Of a stretch of DNA of 57,113 bases, positions 34,201-42,610 are shown in pieces. Numbering within the stretch: the stretch's first letter is position 1; the number at the start of each line of letters is the position of its first letter. This stretch comes from Limnohabitans sp. (GTDB taxonomy: Bacteria; Pseudomonadota; Gammaproteobacteria; Burkholderiales; Burkholderiaceae_C): positions 1 to 57,113 of the forward strand of contig JAHEBO010000013.1 of the NCBI GenBank assembly GCA_024642215.1, written 5' to 3'. The position numbers were made by a program, and so were the translations under genes. The notes under the pieces were generated by a model. It was given only the letters and a program-made list of their open reading frames with translations, was not told the origin of the DNA and searched no databases.

Positions 34201-35251
34201 CTTCTGCGTAAGAAAAGTTAACGTTGCCGCCAGGCCAATGCAAGCCATCGGTGGTGTCAAAGCGCAAACCTTCAGTTGAAAAATCCAAGCCCTTGTGAAG
34301 CGGCTTGACGGAAACCCGGCCAGCAATGTTTTTGAACGACAAGGCTTGAAGTTCTGGGCTCAGCTGGGCTTTGGCATTTTCTAAAACCAAATCGGCGGTG
34401 GCTTGTTTGATGTTGCCGTGGTTCAAATCAATCCACATCCGCAGCGCGCCTTGGCCTTGCGTGGCATTGACTTTCCATGGCAGGTGAGGTCCGAGTTGTG
34501 ACAAGTCGACATCTGGAAACTCGACATGAACCTGACCGCTCCAGTCTTTTAGACGCCCGGGATGGGTGGACAACAAGTTGCGTTTTAAGTCACCCATCAA
34601 TACAAATTTTTCGCCCCAACCTGGCGGTGGCGATGCATCTAAACGCCATTGATGGTGCCACGCTGAATTGCGCAAGACCCAGGAAACATCTTCCAAATGG
34701 AGAGAGGCTCGTTCGCGCTGGTGCGGGTTGAGGTCATCGGTCCAGACCACCGTGCCATGCTGCACCAGGATTTCTTTTTGCGAAAAAATCCAGTCCGCAG
34801 CAGCCGAGTCGCTGGTGTTGTCTTTCTTCAAGCTCAGTCCGGCAATGCGCCAGTCACCGTCGGCTGTTCTGCGAATGTCCAAGGTGGGAGACTCGATCAC
34901 CAGTTGCTCGACCCCTAAGTCCAGGACAGATCGAACGCTGATGGCAAAGATAATTTTGGGCAAGGTCAGTGCGCGGCGACCTTCTGGGTCTAAAAGCGTC
35001 AGGTCGTGAATCTCAAACGTGGGCATCCAACCCGAGGACACGGCGACCAGTTTGCCCATCTGCACGGGAACGCCGATGGTTTGTGTGGCCAAGTTTTCCA
35101 GCTTGGGCCTGAAATCTTCAATTCGCGGCACAATCCAAAAATGCAACGTTGCCCATGCCACACCCAAGACGAAGCCGGCCACCAACATCATCCAAGCGGT
35201 GATGCGCAAGGCAGTGCTCAGCAACTTGGACAGTGTGGAAAACTTCAGCAT
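31214..35251 (-). CDS. YhdP-family AsmA-like protein
   Basis: A 1345-residue inner-membrane-anchored, mostly periplasmic protein of the YhdP/DUF3971 family, which in Escherichia coli helps move phospholipids to the outer membrane beside TamB and YdbH. One N-terminal helix (about residues 15-40, LRITAWMMLVAGFVLGVAWA) is followed by a very long beta-rich groove; the AsmA-like C-terminal part ends with ALNPAIGLSTFLAQLVLKQPL and IDGTWSDPKVTKL. I chose ATG 35251 (MLKFSTLS); a longer start runs into the divergent glnE leader. It sits 20 bases after... upstream of the kinase on the same strand. Confidence 0.9.
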   Translation of the reverse strand: MLKFSTLSKLLSTALRITAWMMLVAGFVLGVAWATLHFWIVPRIEDFRPKLENLATQTIGVPVQMGKLVAVSSGWMPTFEIHDLTLLDPEGRRALTLPKIIFAISVRSVLDLGVEQLVIESPTLDIRRTADGDWRIAGLSLKKDNTSDSAAADWIFSQKEILVQHGTVVWTDDLNPHQRERASLHLEDVSWVLRNSAWHHQWRLDASPPPGWGEKFVLMGDLKRNLLSTHPGRLKDWSGQVHVEFPDVDLSQLGPHLPWKVNATQGQGALRMWIDLNHGNIKQATADLVLENAKAQLSPELQALSFKNIAGRVSVKPLHKGLDFSTEGLRFDTTDGLHWPGGNVNFSYAEAENGQTAKGQFHGDKLDLMALRNIALQLPLPEAARQSLLDHKVSGLVNPLHIEWSEKINAQDKTLQVNVANGRFENFYFEGGKPGTPSANWPGVENANISFDMNAEGGQIKASVENGALSIQNIFEDARIPLNKLQASVKWLQQKGLVSVPDWQLSVTNADVTGDWHGNWKPSSLAGSLGVLDLQGTISRGDASRVHRYLPLSIPSSVRSYVRDSVLKGDVQNVTVKIKGDLQQLPYANPKEGEFRFAGKVKDIQYAYVPPNPNMARNDALEPSWPVMNNVSGDIVFDRLSFKVNGATGKWGAIPFTQIKADIPSFNGKVMVNVQGESKAAANVVLSELRQSPVNTMLGGVFAQAQSSGLLNARLKLSLPLAELDKTSVQGSVALNNNDVRLQSSMPLFEKAQGTVNFNENGFSLVGVGAQFLGGPIKLEGGSRKLPAKSTEANPFIRIQGQATAIGMRQAKEIPMLSAMAQQATGSTTYTASLGFKGGQSELSIQSQLQGLALNLPAPLNKRSEDLVALKYDNTIQSVSQNKAVRDQVQLSWGRALAATYVRDLTGAEPRVLSGKWLVGDAISNTANIDSGVLAIVSLPTFSLDEWLQVLSPPKSSPAYIAPANNNLSAANQSYLPNRMTLKANELAVQGRNLHNVSVNGSREGYVWRAQMDAQEFSGYLEYRQSNNQNAGRIYARLARLSLPPSADQTVESLLEDSPVAIPALDIVVDDLELRGKKMGRVEIEAINTDPTSPRNNAGREWRLSKLNITVPEASFKANGKWVTSRDGTQLAMTDMNFRLDVSDAGDLLNRLGTKDALRGGAGKLEGQVSWQGSPLTLHYPSLGGRFNVNIGRGQFLQAEPGVAKLLGVLSLQALPRRLLLDFRDVFSAGFAFDTIRGDVAIQQGIASTRNLQMKGVNAVVQMEGNSDIARETQNLRVLILPEVDAGTASLLAGIALNPAIGLSTFLAQLVLKQPLSRVNTQEFAIDGTWSDPKVTKLTSHNSTP

Positions 35252-35291
35252 TCGACTCACAATACAGACATAAAGACTCAGGCAGGGAATT

Positions 35292-38054
35292 ATGACTGCC
35301 GCAGACCCATTTGAGACAGGCAACGCCATGGATTCAAAGCGCCCCCCACCCCTCTCAGAAGGATCACGGTTTTATCAGCGGCTCCAAAGACGCTATGCCG
35401 ATGTGTTTGCAAATTTGCCCTCGGTTGTGCCCCAGCGTGAGTCTTTAACGCAGGCGTACACCCAATTGCGGACACAGGGCCATGAAGTGGGCGCCGCACT
35501 GCGCATCCTGCGTCAGTGGACCATGGCACGTTTGCTGACCCTGGATTGTGAACACCAAGCGTCCCTAGAAACCATCACCTTGGGGGTGACGCACTTGGCC
35601 GAAGTAGCGCTTGACGCTGCCTGCCAGCAGGCCTTCCTTGACCTCGATGCCCGCCATGGGGTGCCCATGACGACCGCGGGTCAGCGCGCTGAGTTTTGGG
35701 TCATTGGCATGGGCAAATTGGGGGCTCGGGAGTTGAATGTCTCCAGTGACATCGACCTCATTTATGTTTATGACGAAGACGGTGAAACCACTGGCAATGC
35801 ACAAGGCATGGGCAAAATTTCGGTTCAAGCGTATTTTGCGCGTGCGGTCAAAGCCATTTACACCTTGATTGGCGATACCACCGAGCACGGCTTTGTCTTT
35901 CGCGTGGACTTGGCTTTACGCCCCAACGGCAACTCTGGCCCCAGTGTGGTTTCGCTGGGCGCCTTGGAAGAGTATTTGTTGGTGCAGGGACGTGAATGGG
36001 AGCGTTTTGCCTGGATGAAAAGTCGGGTGATTGCTCCCCTCAGCAGCATTCAAAATGGTTCAGCAGCCAATCTGCGAGGGGTGGTTTTGCCTTTTGTTTT
36101 CCGGCGTTATCTGGATTACAACGTGTTTGAGTCTTTGCGCACTTTGCACCAACAAATTCGTGACCACGCCGCTAAGCGCAGTGCAGGCCATCCAGAGCGA
36201 GCCAATGATGTGAAGTTGTCACGCGGTGGCATTCGTGAAATTGAATTCACAGTGCAACTCTTGCAGGTGGTGCGTGGCGGGCAGTTTCCTGAATTGCGAA
36301 CGCGGCCCACTTTGGACGCGTTAAAGCGTGTCGCCAAGGCCGGTTTGATGCCTGTTGAAACGGCCGAAGCATTGGCCACGGCCTACGTTTTCTTGCGCAA
36401 GGTCGAGCATCGCATTCAATACTTGGACGATCAGCAAACCCATGTGTTGCCCACGCAAGATCAAGATTTGACCTGGATTGCCAACACCATGGGTTATGCC
36501 GACAGTTGTGACTTCTTGACCGATTTGGACACCCACCGCGAAATTGTGGCGCATGAATTTGACATCTTGCTCGGGGGAGATCAAGCGTGTAAAGGCTGTC
36601 AAACCCAGGGTGCACGTGAGCGACCAGAGTTGGAAGCGGTGCTGGATTTGTTCGAAGGCGAGGCGCGCAAGCGCTTGGCGCACTGGCAAGACAGTCCCAA
36701 AGTCAAAAGTCTGCGTGACGATGCCCGCGGCCGGTTGATGCGTTTGTTGCAACGCACCGCGCAGTGGCTGAAAGAGGGTCGCGTAGAAGAAGCGGCCGTG
36801 GTGCGAATGGCCGACTGGATGGAGCCTTTGATGCGCCGTGAAAGCTATTTGGCCATGATGCTAGAGCGGCCAGCCGTTCATGAACGGCTGTTGAGGCTGC
36901 TTGGGGCTGCCAAATGGCCTGCCCGCTATTTGGTGCAACACCCGGGTGTCATCGACGAGTTGGCGGGTGGCGATGTCCTCAAGCAGCGCTTCATGGCTGC
37001 CGACTTTGAAGCCGAACTTCAGGCGCGCCGAGCCGCCCTGAAACGCACGGGTGAGGACGACGAAGAAAATCTCTTGAACTTGCTGCGCCGTGCGCACCAT
37101 GCAGAAGTGTTTCGCACGTTGGCGCGAGATGTGGAAGGTCAGTTGACCGTCGAGCAGGTGGCCGATGATTTGAGCGCCATGGCCGATGCAGTGTTGCGAG
37201 TCACCGCTGAATGGTGCTGGTCCTATCTCAAAACGCGTCACCGGGATACGCCCCAATTTGCCATCATTGCCTACGGCAAATTGGGCGGTAAAGAGTTGGG
37301 CTATGGCAGCGATTTGGACATTGTCTTCGTGTATGAAGACGCGGATGAACGGGCTCAAGAGGTCTATGCTGCCTTTGTTCGAAAGCTCATCAACTGGTTC
37401 ACCGTGAAGACCGCCGAAGGCGATTTGTTTGAAATTGACACCGCCTTGCGCCCCAATGGCAGTTCAGGTTTGTTGGTAACCACTTTCGATGCATATGCCG
37501 ACTACCAACAACAGCGCGGCAGCAATACCGCCTGGACCTGGGAACATCAAGCCATGACGCGGGCCCGGTTCGTGATGGGCGACGCGCACATGAGACAGCG
37601 CTTTGATCAGGTTCGGCTTTCGGTCATTGGCGCGCAACGCGACCCAGACTTGCTGGCGCAAGAGATCGTCACCATGCGCAACAGAGTTCGAGGTGCGCAC
37701 CCCATCAAGGCCGGCTTCTTTGATGTCAAACACAGTCCAGGGGCCATGGTCGATGCCGAGTTTGCCGTCCAATACATGGTCTTGATGCATACAGCCGTGT
37801 ACCCAGAGCTGGCCGACAACATTGGCAACATTGCCTTGCTGCAAAGGCTCGATGTGCTTGGTTTGGTGCCCCAAGGCGTGGGTTTGGAGGCAGCCAAGGC
37901 TTACCGCGAGTTGCGCCGGGTCCAGCACAAGGCACGCTTGAATGAAGAGCCCACACAAGTTGAAGGCAGTTTTTTGAAACCAGAACAAGACGCCGTATTG
38001 GCTTTGTGGCATGCCGTTTTTCCGGGCGAAGGCAAACCCCAGCAGGGTGCGTGA
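35292..38054 (+). CDS. glnE: glutamine synthetase adenylyltransferase/deadenylylase
   Basis: Bifunctional nucleotidyltransferase that attaches AMP to, and removes it from, glutamine synthetase in nitrogen control. The 920 residues contain two catalytic domains: deadenylylase first, with SSDIDLIYVYDED (Asp153 and Asp155), and adenylylase second, with YGSDLDIVFVYED (Asp674 and Asp676); each domain is followed by a DLALRPNGNSGP or DTALRPNGSSGL block, and a helical GlnD-UTase domain follows. AGGGA lies eight bases before ATG 35292. Divergent from yhdP by 40 bases. A glutathione-peroxidase gene follows after 43 bases. Confidence 0.97.
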   Translation: MTAADPFETGNAMDSKRPPPLSEGSRFYQRLQRRYADVFANLPSVVPQRESLTQAYTQLRTQGHEVGAALRILRQWTMARLLTLDCEHQASLETITLGVTHLAEVALDAACQQAFLDLDARHGVPMTTAGQRAEFWVIGMGKLGARELNVSSDIDLIYVYDEDGETTGNAQGMGKISVQAYFARAVKAIYTLIGDTTEHGFVFRVDLALRPNGNSGPSVVSLGALEEYLLVQGREWERFAWMKSRVIAPLSSIQNGSAANLRGVVLPFVFRRYLDYNVFESLRTLHQQIRDHAAKRSAGHPERANDVKLSRGGIREIEFTVQLLQVVRGGQFPELRTRPTLDALKRVAKAGLMPVETAEALATAYVFLRKVEHRIQYLDDQQTHVLPTQDQDLTWIANTMGYADSCDFLTDLDTHREIVAHEFDILLGGDQACKGCQTQGARERPELEAVLDLFEGEARKRLAHWQDSPKVKSLRDDARGRLMRLLQRTAQWLKEGRVEEAAVVRMADWMEPLMRRESYLAMMLERPAVHERLLRLLGAAKWPARYLVQHPGVIDELAGGDVLKQRFMAADFEAELQARRAALKRTGEDDEENLLNLLRRAHHAEVFRTLARDVEGQLTVEQVADDLSAMADAVLRVTAEWCWSYLKTRHRDTPQFAIIAYGKLGGKELGYGSDLDIVFVYEDADERAQEVYAAFVRKLINWFTVKTAEGDLFEIDTALRPNGSSGLLVTTFDAYADYQQQRGSNTAWTWEHQAMTRARFVMGDAHMRQRFDQVRLSVIGAQRDPDLLAQEIVTMRNRVRGAHPIKAGFFDVKHSPGAMVDAEFAVQYMVLMHTAVYPELADNIGNIALLQRLDVLGLVPQGVGLEAAKAYRELRRVQHKARLNEEPTQVEGSFLKPEQDAVLALWHAVFPGEGKPQQGA

Positions 38055-38075
38055 CAAGTCTGAAAATTAGAAGTA

Positions 38076-38107
38076 AACTGTCCAGTCACAAAACAGAATG
38101 GACAGTT
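38076..38107. repeat. inverted repeat over the glutathione-peroxidase start
   Basis: AACTGTCCA (38076-38084) and TGGACAGTT (38099-38107) are perfect 9-base inverted arms separated by 14 bases. The right arm overlaps the first possible start codon (38098) and stops two bases before the second (38110). It could be an operator (arm centres 23 bases apart) or an RNA hairpin hiding the first start. Confidence 0.55.
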
Positions 38108-38109
38108 CA

Positions 38110-38703
38110 ATGGCTAATTTCAAGACACTCAAGTGCTTGAGCTTCATCGGTTTTTTACTGGCCGCTCCCATTTTGTGGGCGCAACCTGCGGCCAACGTGC
38201 AAGTGACGGCCGCTAGCTGCCCCAGCCTGTTGAATCACACCTTTCCACGGCTGCAAGATGAAAAACCGCAGTCCTTGTGCCAATACAGCGGCAAGGTCAT
38301 CTTGGTCGTCAACACCGCCAGCTATTGCGGCTTCACGCCGCAGTACAAGGGCTTGGAAGCCCTGCATGACAAGTACAAAGACCGAGGTTTGGTGATTTTG
38401 GGATTTCCGTCCAATGACTTTGCCCAAGAGAAAGCCACGAACCAAGAAATTGCGGATTTTTGTGAAAGCACCTTCGGCGTGAAGTTCCCCATGTTCACCA
38501 AAACTTCGGTGACGGGGGATGCGGCAGTGCCCTTCTTCAAACAACTGGCGCAAGCACCAGGACAGCGGCCCAAGTGGAACTTCTACAAATACCTGATAGG
38601 CCGTGATGGCAAGTTGATCGACAGCTACAACAGCATGACTGGCCCCGACAGCCGGAGTTTGGTCCAGGCCATTGAAAAAAGCTTGGCCAGCAAACCCTCC
38701 TAA
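38110..38703 (+). CDS. exported glutathione peroxidase-like protein
   Basis: Thiol peroxidase of the GPx family, about 197 residues, reducing hydroperoxides. Signal-like N-terminus (FIGFLLAAPILWAQPAA) suggests a periplasmic site. The active-site cysteine replaces selenocysteine in VNTASYCGFTPQYKGLEAL, followed by the conserved LGFPSNDFAQEKATNQEI and WNFYKYLIGRDGKLI with the catalytic Gln/Trp/Asn set. The start is either ATG 38098 or 38110; neither has a good ribosome site, and an inverted repeat lies across them. It precedes the eight-gene lipid operon by 23 bases and may share its transcript and its peroxide-related role. Confidence 0.9.
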   Translation: MANFKTLKCLSFIGFLLAAPILWAQPAANVQVTAASCPSLLNHTFPRLQDEKPQSLCQYSGKVILVVNTASYCGFTPQYKGLEALHDKYKDRGLVILGFPSNDFAQEKATNQEIADFCESTFGVKFPMFTKTSVTGDAAVPFFKQLAQAPGQRPKWNFYKYLIGRDGKLIDSYNSMTGPDSRSLVQAIEKSLASKPS

Positions 38704-38726
38704 GCCAATTTCGAAAGCGTCTTATC

Positions 38727-40022
38727 TTGAAGTACAAAAAAATTGCGATTGTGGGCTCAGGCATTTCAGGCTTGGCCGTTGCCCATAGCTTGAAAGGTCA
38801 AGCCGACATCACGCTGTATGAAGCGGGTCACTACTTTGGCGGACACGCCAATACCGTGGACATCAGTTTGCCCACCGCCAATGGCGTGGTGACGCATGGC
38901 GTAGACACGGGCTTTTTGGTTTTCAACGAAAGAACATATCCCAATCTGATCAATCTGTTTGCCGAGTTGGGTGTCGAAACGTCGCTCTCAGACATGTCGT
39001 TTTCCGTGCAAGCACCACGTGCTTGGGGCAACGAGTCCTTGGAGTGGAGTGGCAGCAACTTGGACGCAGTGTTTGCACAACGTCGCAATTTAGCGCGCCC
39101 CAAGTTTTACAAAATGCTGCTGGATGTGTTGCGCTTCAACAAGTTGTGCACCGACATTGCCGTGCAGCAAAACGAAACCGCCATGCGGCAGCCCTTGTCT
39201 GCTTTTTTAAAGCAACACCAATTTGGTCAGGCCTTTCAAAATTGGTATTTCTTGCCCATGATGGGCTGCATTTGGAGCTGCCCCACCGATCAAATGCTGG
39301 CCTTTCCAGTGGCCACCATGATTCGCTTTTGTCACAACCACGGCTTGCTTCAAGTGAGCAACCGGCCCCGGTGGTTCACTGTCACGGGTGGCTCTCGCAA
39401 CTATGTGCAAAAAATAGTCAATGACATCAGCGACAAGCGCCTGAACACACCGGTTCAATTGATTGAACGCGATGATCAAGGTGTTCGAATCGTCACGCAA
39501 GATGCTGCAGAGCGATTTGACGAAGTGGTCATCTGCACGCACAGCGATCAAGCGCTGCGCATGCTGCGTGCGCCAAGCAAGGATGAGACGCAGTACTTGT
39601 CGGCCATTCGTTATCAAGACAATGTGGCCGTTTTGCATACCGACGAGTGTGTGTTGCCAAGTCGGCGCAAAGCTTGGGCTGCGTGGAATTACGTGCGCGC
39701 CGAAACGCAAGACCAGGAAAGTTCACGTGTGTGCTTGCATTACTTGCTGAACAAACTGCAACCCTTGCCCTACCAGCAAGCGGTGGTGGTGTCACTCAAT
39801 CCAACGCAAACCATTGACCCGCGCAAAGTGATTCGAACGTTTGATTACGCACACCCTGTCTTTGATTTGGCCGCCATGGATGCGCAGCAGCACATGCACC
39901 GCATCCAAGGTCAGCACCATACGTGGTACGCCGGCGCATGGCTTGGCTATGGTTTTCACGAAGATGGTTTGAAGTCAGGCCTTGCCGTTGCAAGAGAGTT
40001 GCTGTTGAAAGTCAACGAGTGA
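38727..40022 (+). CDS. FAD-dependent amine-oxidase-like oxidoreductase
   Basis: A 431-residue flavoprotein with the Rossmann motif GSGISG (residues 10-15) right at the N-terminus, then the second FAD block LVFNERTYPNLI and the C-terminal HHTWYAGAWLGYGFHEDGLKSGL. This is the NAD/FAD protein always found beside DUF1365 and cyclopropane-fatty-acid-synthase genes; members are proposed to desaturate or oxidise modified fatty acids. Start is TTG 38727 (no ATG gives the Rossmann strand). First gene of an operon of eight; its TGA overlaps the next GTG. Confidence 0.88.
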   Translation: MKYKKIAIVGSGISGLAVAHSLKGQADITLYEAGHYFGGHANTVDISLPTANGVVTHGVDTGFLVFNERTYPNLINLFAELGVETSLSDMSFSVQAPRAWGNESLEWSGSNLDAVFAQRRNLARPKFYKMLLDVLRFNKLCTDIAVQQNETAMRQPLSAFLKQHQFGQAFQNWYFLPMMGCIWSCPTDQMLAFPVATMIRFCHNHGLLQVSNRPRWFTVTGGSRNYVQKIVNDISDKRLNTPVQLIERDDQGVRIVTQDAAERFDEVVICTHSDQALRMLRAPSKDETQYLSAIRYQDNVAVLHTDECVLPSRRKAWAAWNYVRAETQDQESSRVCLHYLLNKLQPLPYQQAVVVSLNPTQTIDPRKVIRTFDYAHPVFDLAAMDAQQHMHRIQGQHHTWYAGAWLGYGFHEDGLKSGLAVARELLLKVNE

Positions 40023-40849
40023 AGACAGCCGGCATTCTCATCGGTCATGGCCAAATCCGGCATGTGCGCTTGCGCCCGGCTCGTCATGCCTTTGACTATG
40101 CCGCTTATTTTGTGATGCTGCCTATGCGGCATCTTCAAACTGTGCTGCGCCATCCAGAGGCTGCCAAAGATCTGGCTTTCCCGATCAATCGACCTGGCTT
40201 GATATCGTTTTACGATGTTGATCATGGAGATGGTCGCTCACCAGAGCAAGGCGGCGCATTGGCGTGGTTGGCATCTTTGTTGGCCGAGGGCAATGTGCAA
40301 GATGCCGACGGCGAAATCTGGCTTCAAACTTTCCCACGCGTTTTGGGCTACACCTTCAAGCCCGTGAGCTTCTGGTACTGCCATCGTCAAGACAACAGTT
40401 TGGCGGCCATTGTGGCCGAGGTGCACAACACCTTTGGCGAGCGCCATTGCTACTTATTGCATGAACCCCAATGGGGCGTGACGGCATTGGCAGACAAGGT
40501 GTTTCATGTCTCGCCTTTTTGTCAAGTGTCGGGCCACTACCAATTTAGATTCATGCGCACCGTTCAAAACGGTGTCGAGCGCATTGTGGCGCGCGTCGAC
40601 CATGAGAATGCAGATGGCCCTCTGATTCAAACCAGTCAGAGTGGCAAGTTGGTGCCCGCAAGCGACAACGAAATTCGAAGCACCTTTTGGCGTTATCCCA
40701 TGTGGACGCTTGCGGTGATGCTGCGCATTCACTGGCATGCATTTCGGCTGTGGCTGAAACGTGTTCCTTTTTTCCACAAACCTCCTCCTCCCTCTCAATT
40801 TGTCACAAGCGGTCAAGTTGAATCCACGTTTGTTTCTAAATCTCATTGA
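40019..40849 (+). CDS. DUF1365 family protein
   Basis: A 276-residue protein of the DUF1365 family, biochemical function unknown to me. Typical blocks: GHGQIRHVRLRPARHAFDY, the stretch TFPRVLGYTFKPVSFWYCHR, EVHNTFGERHCYLL and VFHVSPFCQVSGHYQF. Start is GTG at 40019, overlapping the previous stop (GTGA). It stands in the fixed order oxidoreductase - DUF1365 - CFA-like methyltransferase, which suggests it acts on the same lipid substrate. No transmembrane segment is obvious except a weak one near the C-terminus. Confidence 0.88.
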   Translation: MKTAGILIGHGQIRHVRLRPARHAFDYAAYFVMLPMRHLQTVLRHPEAAKDLAFPINRPGLISFYDVDHGDGRSPEQGGALAWLASLLAEGNVQDADGEIWLQTFPRVLGYTFKPVSFWYCHRQDNSLAAIVAEVHNTFGERHCYLLHEPQWGVTALADKVFHVSPFCQVSGHYQFRFMRTVQNGVERIVARVDHENADGPLIQTSQSGKLVPASDNEIRSTFWRYPMWTLAVMLRIHWHAFRLWLKRVPFFHKPPPPSQFVTSGQVESTFVSKSH

Positions 40850-40851
40850 AC

Positions 40852-42075
40852 ATGAACACCACCACGTCCTCCAGCACGTCCATGTCCCTTCAATCTGCAC
40901 CGATGGCCGCTCGGCGTGTTCTGCAGTTGCTTGAAAAAATTGAACACGGCACCTTGACCGTTCAGTTCCCCGACCGAAGCTCGAAAGTTTATGGCAATGG
41001 TTCTTTGCCGCACGCAGCCCTCAGCTTGAGCAATTGGAATGTGTTTGCTGCCAGCATGAAATCGGGTGACATTGGTTTCGCAGAAACCTACATTGCAGGC
41101 GATTGGCGCACGCCATCGCTGAGTGATTTGTTGCGGGTCATGATTCAAAATCGCCGTGCAGTGGAAGATTTGATTTACGGTTCGTGGTTGGGTCGAATGG
41201 TTTACCGCGTGCGCCATTTGCTGAACCGCAACCACAAAGCCAACAGTCGCAAAAACATTCATGCGCATTACGACTTGGGCAACGCTTTTTACGAGTTGTG
41301 GTTAGATGACACCATGAACTATTCCTCCGCTTTGTTTGAGGGGGATTTCAGCCTGAGCATGCAAGAAGCACAGCGCGCCAAAGTGCGCCGTGCCTTGCAA
41401 GCCACGGATGTGGCACAAGGTTCACGTGTTTTAGAAATAGGTTGTGGTTGGGGGGCTCTGGCAGAAATGGCCACGGTAGACATGGGCGCTCACGTGACGG
41501 GAGTGACCTTGTCCACAGAGCAATTGGCCTTTGCCAAAGCCCGCATGAAATGGAATGGCAAAGAAGACCAAGCAGATTTGCGTTTACAAGACTATCGCGA
41601 CATTGACGATGGCCCCTATGACGCTGTTTGCGCCATTGAAATGGTGGAAGCTGTGGGCCAAGAATACTGGCCCACCTACTTTCAAACCGTGAGCAAGTTG
41701 TTGAAGCCTGGCGGCAAGGCGTGCATTCAAAGCATCGTGATTGACGATGCATTGTTTGACCGTTATGTGAAGTCTACTGACTTCATTCAGCAATACATTT
41801 TTCCTGGCGGATGTTTGCCCAGCCCATCAGAGTTTAGAAGACAAGCGCGCCTTGCGGGCTTGGAAGTGATCGACGAATTGAAGTTTGGTCCCGATTACGC
41901 AGAGACCTTGCGCCGCTGGCGTCATGAGTTCATGGCGCAGGAAGCGCAAGTATTGACCTTGGGCTTTGACACGCAATTTCTTCGAACCTGGGAGTTCTAT
42001 TTGGCCTATTGCGAAGCGGCCTTTGATGAAGCCAATACCGATGTGATTCAGTTCACATTGCAAAAGCCGCTTTGA
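40852..42075 (+). CDS. cyclopropane-fatty-acyl-phospholipid synthase-like methyltransferase
   Basis: A 407-residue SAM-dependent enzyme that adds a methylene or methyl carbon to the double bond of membrane-lipid acyl chains. SAM-binding loop VLEIGCGWGALAEMA (about residues 193-207), the family block HYDLGNAFYELWLDDTMNYSSA, EMVEAVGQEYWPTYF and the C-terminal IQQYIFPGGCLPS and WEFYLAYCEAAF are all present. In operons of this kind the enzyme may be a fatty-acid methyltransferase feeding furan-fatty-acid synthesis rather than a true cyclopropane synthase. ATG 40852 lies two bases after the DUF1365 stop. Confidence 0.93.
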   Translation: MNTTTSSSTSMSLQSAPMAARRVLQLLEKIEHGTLTVQFPDRSSKVYGNGSLPHAALSLSNWNVFAASMKSGDIGFAETYIAGDWRTPSLSDLLRVMIQNRRAVEDLIYGSWLGRMVYRVRHLLNRNHKANSRKNIHAHYDLGNAFYELWLDDTMNYSSALFEGDFSLSMQEAQRAKVRRALQATDVAQGSRVLEIGCGWGALAEMATVDMGAHVTGVTLSTEQLAFAKARMKWNGKEDQADLRLQDYRDIDDGPYDAVCAIEMVEAVGQEYWPTYFQTVSKLLKPGGKACIQSIVIDDALFDRYVKSTDFIQQYIFPGGCLPSPSEFRRQARLAGLEVIDELKFGPDYAETLRRWRHEFMAQEAQVLTLGFDTQFLRTWEFYLAYCEAAFDEANTDVIQFTLQKPL

Positions 42076-42076
42076 C

Positions 42077-42610
42077 ATGAAGACAAGGCTGTTGCGTTTA
42101 AGGCAATGCGTTGGGGTCCTCGTCCTCTGTAGCTTGACCGCGATGGCATCAGCCAATGAAACGCTGTTGCCTGGCGCCAAACCATCCAGCACGCAGCGCT
42201 ACCACGTGTGGGGCTTTGAAATCTACGATGCCCGTTTGTGGACGCAACCCGGTTTTTCTGTGCAGCAATACGCGGCTTATCCCTTTGCTTTGGAGTTGTC
42301 ATACCTGCGAAGTTTTGAAGGTGCTGCCATTGCCAAGCGCTCACTCGACGAGATGCGCAAAGTAGGCAACATCAGTGCGGCTCAAGAAACAGAGTGGCTC
42401 AAAGCCATGACTGACATTTTTCCCAATGTTCGGCAAGGCGATCGTTTGCTGGGCATTTACAAGCCTACCGTAGGAGCAGAGTTTTGGTTTCAACAAAAGC
42501 GCTTAGGGGCAGTTTCTGATCCGCAATTTGCAAAACTTTTCTTTGGCATTTGGCTCCACGAAGCCACCTCAGCGCCTGCCATCCGCCAAGCTTGGGTCAA
42601 TGGTTTATGA
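42077..42610 (+). CDS. chalcone-isomerase-like exported protein
   Basis: A 177-residue protein with signal peptide (LVLCSLTAMASA, cleavage near residue 26) and the chalcone-isomerase-like fold of bacterial lipid operons: YHVWGFEIYDARLW near the start and FFGIWLHEATSAPAIRQAW at the end. Related eukaryotic FAP proteins bind fatty acids, so a periplasmic fatty-acid-binding role is a fair inference; isomerase activity is unlikely. ATG one base after the methyltransferase stop; its own stop overlaps the MFS start. Confidence 0.85.
   Translation: MKTRLLRLRQCVGVLVLCSLTAMASANETLLPGAKPSSTQRYHVWGFEIYDARLWTQPGFSVQQYAAYPFALELSYLRSFEGAAIAKRSLDEMRKVGNISAAQETEWLKAMTDIFPNVRQGDRLLGIYKPTVGAEFWFQQKRLGAVSDPQFAKLFFGIWLHEATSAPAIRQAWVNGL

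Noticed and set aside
41420-41430. TTCACGTG in the CFA-like gene as a fourth parS
   Set aside because: Only the central 8 bases match; the outer arms of the 16-base palindrome are missing. The similar GTTCACGTG near 39721 fails for the same reason.
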